A stretch of DNA of 35,077 nucleotides, taken from the NCBI GenBank assembly GCA_021779535.1, contig JAJYAM010000024.1, positions 1 through 35,077 on the forward strand. Direction: 5' to 3'. The number at the start of each line of letters is the position of its first letter. The stretch's first letter is position 1. This document shows, piece by piece, positions 16,021 through 24,494 of this stretch. The notes beneath the pieces were generated by a model. It saw nothing but the letters and a program-made list of their open reading frames with translations, ran no database searches and was not told the DNA's origin. This DNA is from Pseudomonadota bacterium (GTDB taxonomy: Bacteria > Pseudomonadota > Gammaproteobacteria > Steroidobacterales > Steroidobacteraceae). A program made the position numbers and the translations under genes.

Positions 16021-16072
16021 CGCCGCTGAATGATAGCCTTACGGTTCGCGACCGACCAGAAGAGGAACGACG

Positions 16073-16987
16073 ATGTACGGGATTGCGGTCCACGGTGGTG
16101 CCGGCACGCCCCCGCGCGGGCAGATCGAACCGGCGCGCGAGCGTCGCTATCACGAAGGACTGCTCGCCGCGCTCGACGCCGGCCGCAAGATCCTCGAGCG
16201 CGGCGGGTCGAGCCTCGACGCCGTCGCTCGAGCGGTCGTCGTACTCGAGGACGACCCGCTGTTCAACGCCGGACGCGGCGCCGTGTGCACGCACGAAGGC
16301 CACCACGAGCTCGACGCGGCGATCATGGAGGGCGCGGCGCTTCGCGCCGGCGCGGTCTGCGGGCTGCGGCACGTGAAGAACCCGGTCGAGCTCGCACGCG
16401 CGGTGATGGAGCGGTCGCCGTTCGTGATGCTCGCCGGTTCGGGCGCCGAGGAGTTCGCGCTCACCCAGGGGATCGCCCTCGTGCCGAACGAGTACTTCCG
16501 GACCGAGGAGCGCTGGCGGCAGCTGCAGCGGGTGCTGGGCGCCGGCGGCTCGCCGCTCCCGCTGTCGCACGTCGGCACGGTCGGCGCGGTCGCGCTCGAC
16601 GAGCACGGCCACCTCGCGGCGGCGACCTCGACCGGCGGCATGACCGCGAAGCGCTATGGACGGATCGGCGATTCGCCGGTGATCGGCGCCGGGACGTACG
16701 CGGACGACCGGGCCTGCGCGGTTTCGGCGACCGGGCACGGCGAGATCTTCCTGCGCGCCGCGGTCGCGCACGACGTCTGCGCCCGGATGAGATACGGCGG
16801 CTGCCGCCTCGATCAGGCGGTCGAGGACGTCGTGCACGGAGAGTTGATCGCCCGCGGCGGGGAAGGCGGCGTGATCGCGATCGACCGGCACGGCCGGATC
16901 GCGATCGAGTTCAACGTCGAGGGCATGTTCCGCGGGAGCCTGACCGCGGGCGGCGAGCCGCGGACGGCGATCTTTCGGGAACCGTAG
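16073..16987 (+). CDS. iaaA: Isoaspartyl peptidase / L-asparaginase (Ntn hydrolase)
   Basis: Plant-type asparaginase family: a precursor that cleaves itself to expose an N-terminal Thr, then hydrolyses beta-aspartyl dipeptides and L-asparagine. Seen in 304 aa: the opening IAVHGGAGTPPR, the alpha-subunit motif FNAGRGAV, and the autocleavage site HVGTVGAVALD with nucleophile Thr169; later STGGMTAKRYGRIGD and ATGHGE, which line the active site. The match with E. coli IaaA (Thr179) is good. A ribosome site (AGAGGAA, just before 16073) supports this ATG. It lies only 52 bp from the divergent pyc gene, so their promoters must abut or overlap. It may link Asn or protein turnover to the Asp/oxaloacetate pool fed by Pyc (inference). 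Confidence 0.93.
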   Translation: MYGIAVHGGAGTPPRGQIEPARERRYHEGLLAALDAGRKILERGGSSLDAVARAVVVLEDDPLFNAGRGAVCTHEGHHELDAAIMEGAALRAGAVCGLRHVKNPVELARAVMERSPFVMLAGSGAEEFALTQGIALVPNEYFRTEERWRQLQRVLGAGGSPLPLSHVGTVGAVALDEHGHLAAATSTGGMTAKRYGRIGDSPVIGAGTYADDRACAVSATGHGEIFLRAAVAHDVCARMRYGGCRLDQAVEDVVHGELIARGGEGGVIAIDRHGRIAIEFNVEGMFRGSLTAGGEPRTAIFREP

Positions 16988-17011
16988 CGTCCGGGCCGCC
17001 GCAGCGCCTGG

Positions 17012-18241
17012 TCAGCCGCTCCTCATGCCGCGGCGCTTCTCGAAGCGCCCGGTCTGCAGGTTCTGGTACTCGGCTTCCATCACGACCACCCGGTTGCGCC
17101 CCTGGCCCTTCGCGCTGTAGAGCGCCTCGTCCGCCAGCTGGATCAGTCCCTCGGAGCTGCGCGACGCGGTCGGCAGGATGTAGGCGGCGCCGAGGCTCAC
17201 GGTCAGTCGGCTCGCCACCGGCGAGGCCTCGTGCAGGATGTTGAGTTCGGCGATCGAGCGCTGGATGCGCGTCGACACCTCCGCGACGTACTCCCGGCTC
17301 GCCTCGTACAGGACCAGCGCGAACTCCTCGCCGCCGTAGCGGGCGACGAAGTCGAGCGGGCGGCGCGCGCACTGGCTCAAGGTCGCGGCGACCGCCCGCA
17401 GGCACTCGTCTCCCGCCTGATGGCCGTAGCGATCGTTGTATTCCTTGAAGCAATCGATGTCGACGAGCAGCACCGCGATCCGCTGGGCGTCGCGCACCGC
17501 CTGTTGCCAGACGCGCTCGATGTGCTGATCGAACATCCGGCGGTTCTGGATGCCGGTGAGTCCGTCCCGCGCGACCAGTTCGCGCAGCAGGCCGGCCTCG
17601 AGGAATCGCGAACGGCTCGTGCGTTCCTGCATGTACGCGACCGACGCGCCGATCAGGTTCGCGGCCACGAGCGCGAGCGCGTCGTAGCCGAACTGCGTAC
17701 CCGGCAGGGCCGTCAGGTGCCCGGCCACGAGATACGCGAGCAGCACGAGGAAATTGACGGCGAGCGAGTTGTAGAAGTCGAGACCCGCGAGGAAATACAC
17801 GTACATCGCGGTCACGATCATCGCCGGGAACAGGAACTGCGTGCCGCCGAGCGAGGTCACGACCTGGATCGCGACCTGGCTCAGCCCGCAGGCCGTGAAG
17901 GCGACGATCGCGAGCGGCGCGTAGATCCGCTGTCGATTCGGCGAAAAGCTCGCCGCGAACACGATCACGAGCAACGGCACGGTGAGCACCACGTCGATCG
18001 TCCCCGGGATGCGATCCAGCGCGCGACCCAGCACGAGCGCGTCCATCGCGGACAGCGCGATCGCGATCGCGATCGCGAGCAGGAGATTCGCGCGGATGTA
18101 CCCGAGCGATTCCTCGAGCCGAACGCGCCGGAACTCCGCCTCGAGGTCCCGGCCGAACCGCAACCACGTAAACCCTTCCTTCAGTTGCCGCGCGTGCGGC
18201 AAGTCGGGCAGATCATCCGTCAAAGAAGGGCTCATCCGCAT
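17012..18241 (-). CDS. Membrane-bound diguanylate cyclase (GGDEF)
   Basis: Makes cyclic di-GMP from two GTP. Seen in 409 aa from ATG 18241: a cytoplasmic N-terminus, about six transmembrane helices (residues roughly 51-71, 81-98, 107-128, 136-153, 158-176, 186-204) forming an unclassified sensor, then a GGDEF domain starting at DGLTGIQNRRMFD. The active-site motif GGEEF is intact (303-307), and an inhibitory RxxD site (Arg294-Asp297) lies exactly five residues upstream, so product feedback is expected. No EAL domain. The first helix carries an Ile-Ala repeat encoded by GCGATC units. A GTG at 18289 would add 16 residues. It follows gshA on the same strand after 158 bp. Confidence 0.9.
   Translation of the reverse strand: MRMSPSLTDDLPDLPHARQLKEGFTWLRFGRDLEAEFRRVRLEESLGYIRANLLLAIAIAIALSAMDALVLGRALDRIPGTIDVVLTVPLLVIVFAASFSPNRQRIYAPLAIVAFTACGLSQVAIQVVTSLGGTQFLFPAMIVTAMYVYFLAGLDFYNSLAVNFLVLLAYLVAGHLTALPGTQFGYDALALVAANLIGASVAYMQERTSRSRFLEAGLLRELVARDGLTGIQNRRMFDQHIERVWQQAVRDAQRIAVLLVDIDCFKEYNDRYGHQAGDECLRAVAATLSQCARRPLDFVARYGGEEFALVLYEASREYVAEVSTRIQRSIAELNILHEASPVASRLTVSLGAAYILPTASRSSEGLIQLADEALYSAKGQGRNRVVVMEAEYQNLQTGRFEKRRGMRSG
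18057..18074 (+). repeat. Three tandem GCGATC units inside the diguanylate cyclase gene
   Basis: Three perfect hexamers plus a partial fourth. On the coding (-) strand they give an alternating Ile-Ala run in the first membrane helix. A unit of 6 bp keeps the frame if slippage occurs. Confidence 0.6.
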
Positions 18242-18345
18242 GTTTGCATTGGACCGAATCGCGAGCGCGGTCTCTGCGACCCACGGCACAGCTTTACAGA
18301 TGTCGCGGGGACCCGGGGCGGAAAAGTGTGACCACCGCCGCGATT

Positions 18346-18366
18346 CCGGGCCGCCCGCCGGCCCGG
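18346..18366 (-). terminator. GC-rich hairpin downstream of gshA
   Basis: Perfect 8-bp arms (18346-18353 and 18359-18366) with a 5-nt loop, 34-54 nt past the gshA stop. No U-run follows on the - strand, so if it ends gshA transcription it probably needs Rho or acts by mRNA stabilisation. Confidence 0.3.
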
Positions 18367-18399
18367 CGTGGATTATGTCAAATCAAACCGACCCCGCGA

Positions 18400-19980
18400 T
18401 CATTCCGCCAGATAGCGTGCGAGATAGGTGTCGAAATCTTCCCGGTCGGCGGCCTCGATGCGCCGCTGCTGGGCGTGCGACTCCTCGGCCGCGATCGCGA
18501 ATTCGGCGAGCCGGCTCTCGTTCGGCGGATACAGGCCGAGGAAGTAGTCCTTGTGAACGTTCGACATCCGCAACGCGAATTGGAAGAAGGTCTCTCCGGC
18601 ATCACGCATCTCGGCGAGCACCCGTGCCGACGGCGTCGCGTCCGGATCGTCGATCTTCGCGCGCTGCCGCGCGAGCGATCCCCGGTAGGGTGCGCCGGGG
18701 TCGTCCTGATCGAGCAGCTCGCAGACCGCCTCCATGTCGTCGAGCAGTTCGCCGGCCCACTCGCGCAGCGGTCGGTCTCGCCCATCCCAGCGCAGGCGCA
18801 GGCCGGGCTCGCGTCCGCGCCGCGCGACGGTCACGTGGTTGCGATCGAGGGCCTGTTGCTCGTCACGCTCGATCGGCGGGCTGTCGCGCAGCAGGCACAG
18901 CGCGAGGAACGCCTCGACGAAACGCAGCGTGTCCTGGTTCACCCCGACCGGATCGAACGCGCTCACGTCGAGCGCCCGCACTTCGAGATATTCGACGCCG
19001 CGACGCTCGAGCGCGAGCGTCGGCCGCTCGCCCGACTGCGTCACGCGCTTCGGACGGATGAAGCTGTAGTACTCGTTGCCGACCTGCAGGACGTTCGCAC
19101 TCAGCTGCCGGTACTCTCCGCCGACCTTGACCCCGAGCTTCTCGTAGGCCGGAAACGGCGTGCGGATCACGCGATTGAGGTCACGAACGTAAGCTTGCAG
19201 GCTGTTCACCGACACGCTCACCGTCGACTGGTTCTTGTTGCGGTAACCGATGTCGCTCATCCGCAACGAGGTCGCGTACGGCTCGAACAGGGTATCGGCA
19301 TCGAGCGCCTGCAAATCGTGGTCGCGCCCCGCGAGGAACACCCGACTCACCGCCGGCGAGGTCCCGAACAGATAGAGGATCAACCAGCCGAAGCGCCGGT
19401 AATTACGCAGTGCCGCAAAATATTCGTCCGAGACGAAGGCCGCGTCCACCGCGCCCGCGGACTCGACGCGCGCGAGCGCGTCCCACAGCGGCGCCGGAAA
19501 TGAATAATTGAAATGCACACCGGCGATCGCCTGCATCATGCGTCCATAGCGCAGGCTGAGGCCGTTGCGGTAGGTCGTCTTCAGCCGCCCGACGTTCGAG
19601 GATCCGTAGCGCGCGATCGGAATTTCCGCGTCGGACCCGATCGCGCAGGGCATGCTCGTCGCCCAGAGCATCTCGTCGCCGAGGTGTCGATAGACGAACT
19701 GGTGCAGGTCGCACAGATATTGCAGCAGTTCCCAGCTCTGGCCGAACGGCGGCGTCACCAACTCGATCAAGGCCTCGGAGAAGTCGGTGGTGATCAGCGG
19801 GTTCGTCAAAGCGGCGCCGAGCGCGGCCGGATGCGCGGTCTGCGTGATCCGCCCTTGCGGCGTGACCCGCAAGGCTTCCTTCTCGACGCCCTTGCGGCCG
19901 CCGCGCAGCACGCCGCGCAGCCCGGAATTGACCAGCGACGCGACGCGACGCTCGAAACGCTTGTCGGTGAATTGACGCAT
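18400..19980 (-). CDS. gshA: Glutamate-cysteine ligase
   Basis: Joins glutamate and cysteine, the first and rate-limiting step of glutathione synthesis. It is a 526-aa protein of the proteobacterial GshA type (E. coli 518). Seen: GVEKEALRVTPQGRI near residue 32, TDFSEALIELVTPP, YGRMMQAIAGVHFNYS, and MSDIGYRNKNQ; these carry the Mg/ATP and substrate contacts of the family. ATG 19980 opens the family-typical N-terminus; longer in-frame extensions to 20481 overlap the thiolase gene on the other strand and are spurious. Divergent from the thiolase gene (133-bp gap). Fits with gloA and the CysB-like regulator in supporting a glutathione-based thiol economy. Confidence 0.94.
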   Translation of the reverse strand: MRQFTDKRFERRVASLVNSGLRGVLRGGRKGVEKEALRVTPQGRITQTAHPAALGAALTNPLITTDFSEALIELVTPPFGQSWELLQYLCDLHQFVYRHLGDEMLWATSMPCAIGSDAEIPIARYGSSNVGRLKTTYRNGLSLRYGRMMQAIAGVHFNYSFPAPLWDALARVESAGAVDAAFVSDEYFAALRNYRRFGWLILYLFGTSPAVSRVFLAGRDHDLQALDADTLFEPYATSLRMSDIGYRNKNQSTVSVSVNSLQAYVRDLNRVIRTPFPAYEKLGVKVGGEYRQLSANVLQVGNEYYSFIRPKRVTQSGERPTLALERRGVEYLEVRALDVSAFDPVGVNQDTLRFVEAFLALCLLRDSPPIERDEQQALDRNHVTVARRGREPGLRLRWDGRDRPLREWAGELLDDMEAVCELLDQDDPGAPYRGSLARQRAKIDDPDATPSARVLAEMRDAGETFFQFALRMSNVHKDYFLGLYPPNESRLAEFAIAAEESHAQQRRIEAADREDFDTYLARYLAE

Positions 19981-20113
19981 CGCCCGCAAGGATACCTGAA
20001 TACCCGCGGCTTTTTCCCGTGCGGGGCCGCCCCCCCCTGAGCGGCGGATCCCGGTACGGCGCGGAGGACGGCGGGTCCATAATGGACGAAGGTCTCGCAA
20101 CGGAGGACGAACC

Positions 20114-21400
20114 ATGCTGGTCGGCTCGAACGCTCGGCGCGTCGCGATCGTGGGCGGCACGCGCATCCCGTTCGCGCGCGGCCAGCGCGCGTACGCGGAG
20201 GTCGGGAACCTGGAAATGTTGACCGCGGTGCTCGCCGGACTGGTCGAGCGCTTCGGGCTGCGCGGCCAATGCCTCGGGGAGGTCGCCGCCGGCGCGGTGA
20301 TCAAGCACCCGAGCCAATGGAACCTCGCGCGCGAGTGCGTGCTCGGCTCGGGCCTCGCACCGCAGACGCCGGCGGTCGATCTACAGCGCGCCTGCGGCAC
20401 GAGCCTCGAAGCGGCCATCCTGGTCGCCAACAAGATCGCGCTCGGGCAGATCGACGCCGGCATCGCCGGCGGCGTCGACACGGTGAGCGATCCGCCGATC
20501 GCGTTCCCGAGGAGTTTTCAACGCCGGCTGCTCCGCAGCCATCGCGCGAAGACGGCGGGAGCGCGGATCGCGCCGTGGCTCGGGCTGCGACCGCGCGACT
20601 TCAAGCCGGTGTTCCCCGACGTCGTCGAGCCGCGCACCGGCCTGTCGATGGGCGAGAGCACGGAATGGATGGTGAAGCACTGGCGCATCTCGCGCGAGGA
20701 ACAGGATCGGCTCGCGTTGCAGAGCCATCGCAACGCATCCGCCGCGTATGCCGCGGGGTTCTACGCGGATCTGGTGATCCCGTACCTCGGTCTCGCCCGC
20801 GACGACAACGTTCGCGAGGACACGAGCCTCGAGAGGCTCGCGCGACTGCCGGCGGTCTTCGACCGGACGGCGACCGGCACGCTCACCGCCGGCAACTCCA
20901 CGCCGATGACCGACGGTGCCTCGGCGGTGCTGCTCGCCTCGGAGGAGTGGGCGCGGGCGCACGACCTGCCGGTCCTCGCGTACCTCGCGTACGGCAAGGT
21001 CGCCGCGGTCGACTACATCGACCACCGGGAGGGCCTGCTGATGGCGCCGGCGTATGCCGTTCCGAGGATGCTCGCGGACGCCGGCCTGTCGCTCGCGGAT
21101 TTCGATTTCTACGAGATCCACGAAGCATTCGCCGGCCAGGTGCTCTGCACGCTGAAGGCCTGGGCCGATCCGGCGTTCTGCCGCGACCGGCTCGGGCGGA
21201 GCGAGGTGCTCGGAACGATCGACCGCGCGAAGCTGAACGTCAAGGGGGGCAGCGTCGCGATCGGTCATCCGTTCGCGGCAACGGGCACGCGAATCGTCGC
21301 GACGCTCGCAAAGACCCTCGCCGAGAGCCGGGCGAGACGCGGGTTGATCTCGGTCTGCACCGCCGGCGGGATGGGCGTGACCGCGATCCTCGAGCGTTGA
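20114..21400 (+). CDS. Thiolase (acetyl-CoA C-acyltransferase), FadI/FadA-like
   Basis: Cleaves 3-ketoacyl-CoA with CoA, or runs in reverse as a condensing enzyme. Seen in 428 aa: nucleophile Cys94 in DLQRACGTSLEA, EIHEAFAGQVL, the His loop GHPFAATGTR, and the C-terminal acid/base Cys in CTAGGMG; all catalytic residues are present. Size and the insertion after SMGESTEWM resemble FadI-type rather than short biosynthetic thiolases. GGAGG at 20101-20105 places the start at ATG 20114. It is first in a + strand series with a dienelactone-hydrolase-like gene (67-nt gap), an aldehyde dehydrogenase and a VOC protein. No FadB/FadJ-type multifunctional partner lies here, so a role outside classical beta-oxidation is possible. 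Confidence 0.9.
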   Translation: MLVGSNARRVAIVGGTRIPFARGQRAYAEVGNLEMLTAVLAGLVERFGLRGQCLGEVAAGAVIKHPSQWNLARECVLGSGLAPQTPAVDLQRACGTSLEAAILVANKIALGQIDAGIAGGVDTVSDPPIAFPRSFQRRLLRSHRAKTAGARIAPWLGLRPRDFKPVFPDVVEPRTGLSMGESTEWMVKHWRISREEQDRLALQSHRNASAAYAAGFYADLVIPYLGLARDDNVREDTSLERLARLPAVFDRTATGTLTAGNSTPMTDGASAVLLASEEWARAHDLPVLAYLAYGKVAAVDYIDHREGLLMAPAYAVPRMLADAGLSLADFDFYEIHEAFAGQVLCTLKAWADPAFCRDRLGRSEVLGTIDRAKLNVKGGSVAIGHPFAATGTRIVATLAKTLAESRARRGLISVCTAGGMGVTAILER

Positions 21401-21467
21401 CGGCGCCTTGAGCCGCCGCTCCCGAACGCGTTATTCTCACCGACCCCTATATGCGGAGCACCGAGCC

Positions 21468-22127
21468 ATGGGCAGCACGATCGACCTGAAGGCATCCGAC
21501 GGACATCGCTTCACCGCGTATCTCGCGGAGCCGAGCGGCAAGCCGCGCGGCGGGATCGTGGTGATTCAGGAGATATTCGGAGTGACGCGCCACATCCGCG
21601 CGGTCGCGGATCAATACGCGGCGGCCGGATTCGTCGCGATCGCGCCGGCGGTGTTCGATCGGATCCGGCCCGGGATCGACGTCCCGTACACGGACGTCCA
21701 GACGGGCTTCGGCTACATGCAGAAGCTCAAGAACGACGAGGTCATGCTCGACGTGCACGCCGCGGTCGATCGAGCCGCCGCGGCCGGCAAGGTCGGTGTC
21801 GTCGGCTTCTGCTGGGGCGGCACGATGGCCTACCTCGCGGCGGCGCGTCTGCCGATCGCGGCGGCGATTTCGTACTACGGCGGCGGCACCTCGCAGTATC
21901 TCGCGGAAAAGCCCCGTTGTCCGATCCTCTTCCACTACGGCGAGCTCGACACGCACATCCCGATGTCGCAGGTCGACGCGGTCAAGGCCGCGAACCCCGG
22001 AGCGACGTTCCATCTCTACAACGCGGAGCACGGCTTCAACTGCACGGACCGCGCGAGCTACGAACCGGCGAGCGCGAAGCTCGCGCTGGAGCGAAGCCTC
22101 GAATTCTTCCATCGTCACGTCGGTTGA
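21468..22127 (+). CDS. Dienelactone hydrolase-family protein
   Basis: Alpha/beta hydrolase of the DLH family, which uses a Cys-His-Asp triad. Seen in 219 aa: Glu35 in QEIFGVTRH (the Glu that holds the resting nucleophile), Cys115 in GFCWGGT, Asp161 in GELDTHIP and His188 in AEHGFN, so the triad is complete. The family includes carboxymethylenebutenolidase of chloroaromatic breakdown but also many enzymes of unknown substrate. ATG 21468 begins the family-typical N-terminus; the longer frame from 21408 would add 20 Arg-rich residues without support. The gabD-like gene starts 25 nt after its stop, so cotranscription is likely. Confidence 0.9.
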   Translation: MGSTIDLKASDGHRFTAYLAEPSGKPRGGIVVIQEIFGVTRHIRAVADQYAAAGFVAIAPAVFDRIRPGIDVPYTDVQTGFGYMQKLKNDEVMLDVHAAVDRAAAAGKVGVVGFCWGGTMAYLAAARLPIAAAISYYGGGTSQYLAEKPRCPILFHYGELDTHIPMSQVDAVKAANPGATFHLYNAEHGFNCTDRASYEPASAKLALERSLEFFHRHVG

Positions 22128-22152
22128 CGCCTCGCCCCGGAGACACCCGAAG

Positions 22153-23610
22153 ATGATCAAGCTGCGCGACCAGAATCTGCTGCGCCAATCCGGCTACGTC
22201 GACGGCCGCTGGCTGGCGGCCGACGGCGGCGCAACCCTGCCGGTGCACAACCCGGCGACCGGCGACACGCTCGGTTCGATCCCGAACATGGGTGCGAACG
22301 AGACACGGGCGGCGATCGAGGCCGCGGCGAAGGCGTTTCCCGCCTGGTCGGCGCGCACCGCGAAGGACCGGGCGATGCTGCTGCGGCGCTGGTTCGAGTT
22401 GATCCTCGCCCACCTCGACGATCTCGCGACGGTGATGACCGCCGAGCAAGGCAAGCCGCTCGCCGAGGCGAAGGGCGAGATTGCCTACGCGGCATCGTTC
22501 ATCGAATGGTTCGCGGAAGAAGGCAAGCGGGTCTACGGCGACGTGATTCCGAGTCACCAGCCGGACAAGCGCATCCTGGTGCTGCGCCAGCCGGTCGGCG
22601 TGGTCGCCGCGATCACGCCGTGGAACTTCCCGGCGGCGATGATCACCCGCAAGGCGGGTCCGGCGCTCGCCGCCGGCTGCACGTTCGTGTGCAAGCCCGC
22701 GACGCAGACACCGTTCTCGGCGCTCGCGCTCGCGGAGCTCGCCGACCGGGCCGGAATCCCCAAGGGCGTTTTCAACGTGCTCACCGGCTCCGCAACGCAG
22801 ATCGGCGGCGAGATGACCTCGAACCCGCTGGTGCGCAAGCTGACGTTCACCGGATCGACCGAGGTCGGCAAGAAGCTGATGGCGCAGTGCGCCGGCACGA
22901 TGAAGAAGGTGTCGATGGAGCTCGGCGGCAACGCACCGTTCATCGTATTCGACGACGCGGACCTCGACGCGGCCGTGCAGGGTGCGATCACGAGCAAGTA
23001 CCGCAACACGGGACAAACCTGCGTGTGCGCGAACCGGCTGCTCGTCCAGGCCGGGGTTTACGACGAGTTCGCGCGCAAGCTCGGCGCCGCGGTCGCGACC
23101 CTGCGGATCGGCGACGGCCTGGCCGGGGCGACCGATCAGGGTCCGCTGATCGACGCGAAGGCGCTCGCGAAGGTCGAGGAGCACGTCGCGGACGCCGTCT
23201 CGAAGGGTGCGAAGATCGTCGTCGGCGGGCGGCGTCACGCGCTCGGCGGAACCTTCTTCGAACCGACGGTGCTCACCGACGTGACGCCCTCGATGGCGGT
23301 TGCCCGGGAAGAGACGTTCGGGCCGGTCGCGCCGCTGTTCAAGTTCAGGACCGAAGCCGAGGCGATCGCGATGGCGAACGACACGGAGTTCGGGCTCGCC
23401 GCGTACCTCTACACGCGCGACCTCGCGCGGAGCTGGCGCGTCTCGGAAGCGCTGGAGTACGGGATCATCGGCCTGAACACCGGGCTGATCTCGACCGAGG
23501 TCGCGCCGTTCGGCGGCGTCAAGGAGTCGGGCACCGGGCGCGAAGGATCGAAGTACGGGATCCTCGACTACACCGAAATCAAGTATCTGTGCGTGGGCGG
23601 GATCGTCTGA
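22153..23610 (+). CDS. gabD: NAD(P)-dependent succinate-semialdehyde dehydrogenase-like aldehyde dehydrogenase
   Basis: Oxidises an aldehyde to the acid; GabD proper converts succinate semialdehyde to succinate. Seen in 485 aa: ITPWNFPAAMITRKAGPAL (cofactor site), FTGSTEVGK, general base Glu256 in MELGGNAPF, nucleophile Cys290 in GQTCVCANR, and the C-terminal EVAPFGGVKESGTGREGS, a pattern characteristic of the GabD subgroup. Length is standard. ATG 22153 lies 25 nt after the DLH-like stop. The following VOC gene overlaps its end. No GABA aminotransferase (gabT) is adjacent, so the aldehyde may come from another pathway, possibly that of the neighbouring thiolase and hydrolase. Confidence 0.9.
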   Translation: MIKLRDQNLLRQSGYVDGRWLAADGGATLPVHNPATGDTLGSIPNMGANETRAAIEAAAKAFPAWSARTAKDRAMLLRRWFELILAHLDDLATVMTAEQGKPLAEAKGEIAYAASFIEWFAEEGKRVYGDVIPSHQPDKRILVLRQPVGVVAAITPWNFPAAMITRKAGPALAAGCTFVCKPATQTPFSALALAELADRAGIPKGVFNVLTGSATQIGGEMTSNPLVRKLTFTGSTEVGKKLMAQCAGTMKKVSMELGGNAPFIVFDDADLDAAVQGAITSKYRNTGQTCVCANRLLVQAGVYDEFARKLGAAVATLRIGDGLAGATDQGPLIDAKALAKVEEHVADAVSKGAKIVVGGRRHALGGTFFEPTVLTDVTPSMAVAREETFGPVAPLFKFRTEAEAIAMANDTEFGLAAYLYTRDLARSWRVSEALEYGIIGLNTGLISTEVAPFGGVKESGTGREGSKYGILDYTEIKYLCVGGIV

Positions 23611-24311
23611 GATTCCTCGAACTGTCGGTGCCGGCGCAGGATCTGCGGGCCGCGTGTGATTTCTACGCGGGCCTCGGTTTCTCCCTCGCCGAGGTGGGCG
23701 AGACCCGCCGCCATCCGTACGCCGTGGCCACGGACGGCCGTCTGTGCATCGGGATGCACGGCCTCGCGGATCTCGAACCGACCCTTTGCTTCGTGCGTCC
23801 GGATCTGATCGCGCACCTCGACCGGTTCGAGGCGCTCGGCCTGACGCTCGAGTTGCGGCGCCTCGGCGCGGACGTGTTCAACGAGATCGGTTGGCGTGAC
23901 CCGGGCGGCAACCCGGTCCGGCTCGTCGAGGCCCGGACCTTTTCCCCCTCGCCCGCGCCGCCCGAGCATCGAACCGCCTGCGGCTATTTCCGCGAGATCG
24001 CGCTGCCGGCAGGCGACCTCGCGGCGTCGCGAGCGCATTGGGAAAGCATCGGATTCGTCGCGCTCGACGAGGACGGTCCATTCGGACCCTGCACGATCTG
24101 CACCAGCGATACCTTGACCCTCGGGCTGTACGATCCCCGGCGCATTGCGCGCCCCACCGTGATCTTCGAATCCGACGACCTCGGGCGCGTCTCGGCCGCA
24201 TTGACGGGCCGCGGTGCCGGGGTGAGCGCGGACACCGAGGACGGGAAGATCGTGGGACTGCGTTGCGATGCGCCCGGCGGCACGCCGATACGGATCCTGC
24301 GCGCGGATTGA
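23589..24311 (+). CDS. VOC-family protein with two tandem domains
   Basis: Two glyoxalase/dioxygenase-fold repeats in one 240-aa chain: residues about 7-112 (RFLELSVPAQDLRAACDFY to GGNPVRLVEA) and about 127-240 (YFREIALPAGDLAASRAHW to GGTPIRILRA). The usual first-strand metal His is Glu in both repeats, and the second-strand His is not evident, so it may be a non-metal binder or use a different ligand set. Function unknown. No ATG is available: GTG 23589 (22-nt overlap with gabD) keeps the first strand; CTG 23607 would sit at the gabD stop; GTG 23628 would lose part of strand 1. The overlap implies translational coupling with gabD. Confidence 0.72.
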   Translation: MRGRDRLRFLELSVPAQDLRAACDFYAGLGFSLAEVGETRRHPYAVATDGRLCIGMHGLADLEPTLCFVRPDLIAHLDRFEALGLTLELRRLGADVFNEIGWRDPGGNPVRLVEARTFSPSPAPPEHRTACGYFREIALPAGDLAASRAHWESIGFVALDEDGPFGPCTICTSDTLTLGLYDPRRIARPTVIFESDDLGRVSAALTGRGAGVSADTEDGKIVGLRCDAPGGTPIRILRAD

Positions 24312-24423
24312 GGCGAGCCCCGCGCTCCCCGGCGACGGATCCCGGAGCGACGGATCGCCGGGCCGCCGAGCGGCGCGAATTGCTAGACTAGGCGGTACGG
24401 GAGCTTGCGCGCGGAGGGGCCGC

Positions 24424-24453
24424 ATGTCGATCAGCGATTCGTCGTCGCCATGA
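24424..24453 (+). CDS. Mini-ORF of 9 codons upstream of the acetyl-CoA hydrolase gene
   Basis: ATG 24424 has the best ribosome site in this leader (GGAGG, 24413-24417, 6 nt spacing) and encodes MSISDSSSP, then TGA. The stop overlaps the next ATG (24450) as ATGA. Speculative as a gene; its interest is regulatory. Confidence 0.3.
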   Translation: MSISDSSSP

Positions 24454-24491
24454 GCATCGAGTCCGGAAGCCCGCCGCGACGGGCCCGCTGA
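24450..24491 (+). CDS. Mini-ORF of 13 codons, in frame with and just before the main gene
   Basis: ATG 24450 overlaps the stop of the first mini-ORF; it encodes MSIESGSPPRRAR and stops at TGA 24489-24491, three bases before the main ATG 24495 and in the same frame. This could be a leader for termination-reinitiation, or a remnant of a longer N-terminus cut by a nonsense change. Confidence 0.25.
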   Translation: MSIESGSPPRRAR

Positions 24492-24494
24492 TCC

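Noticed and set aside
13258-16029. A 923-codon reading frame on the + strand antisense to pyruvate carboxylase
   Set aside because: Arg/Asp/His-rich translation with no domain; a by-product of third-position GC in the pyc gene, all of whose catalytic motifs are on the - strand.
19981-20481. N-terminal extension of GshA up to 20481
   Set aside because: It would lie entirely over the intergenic gap and the start of the thiolase gene, and GshA proteins begin at the sequence encoded from 19980.
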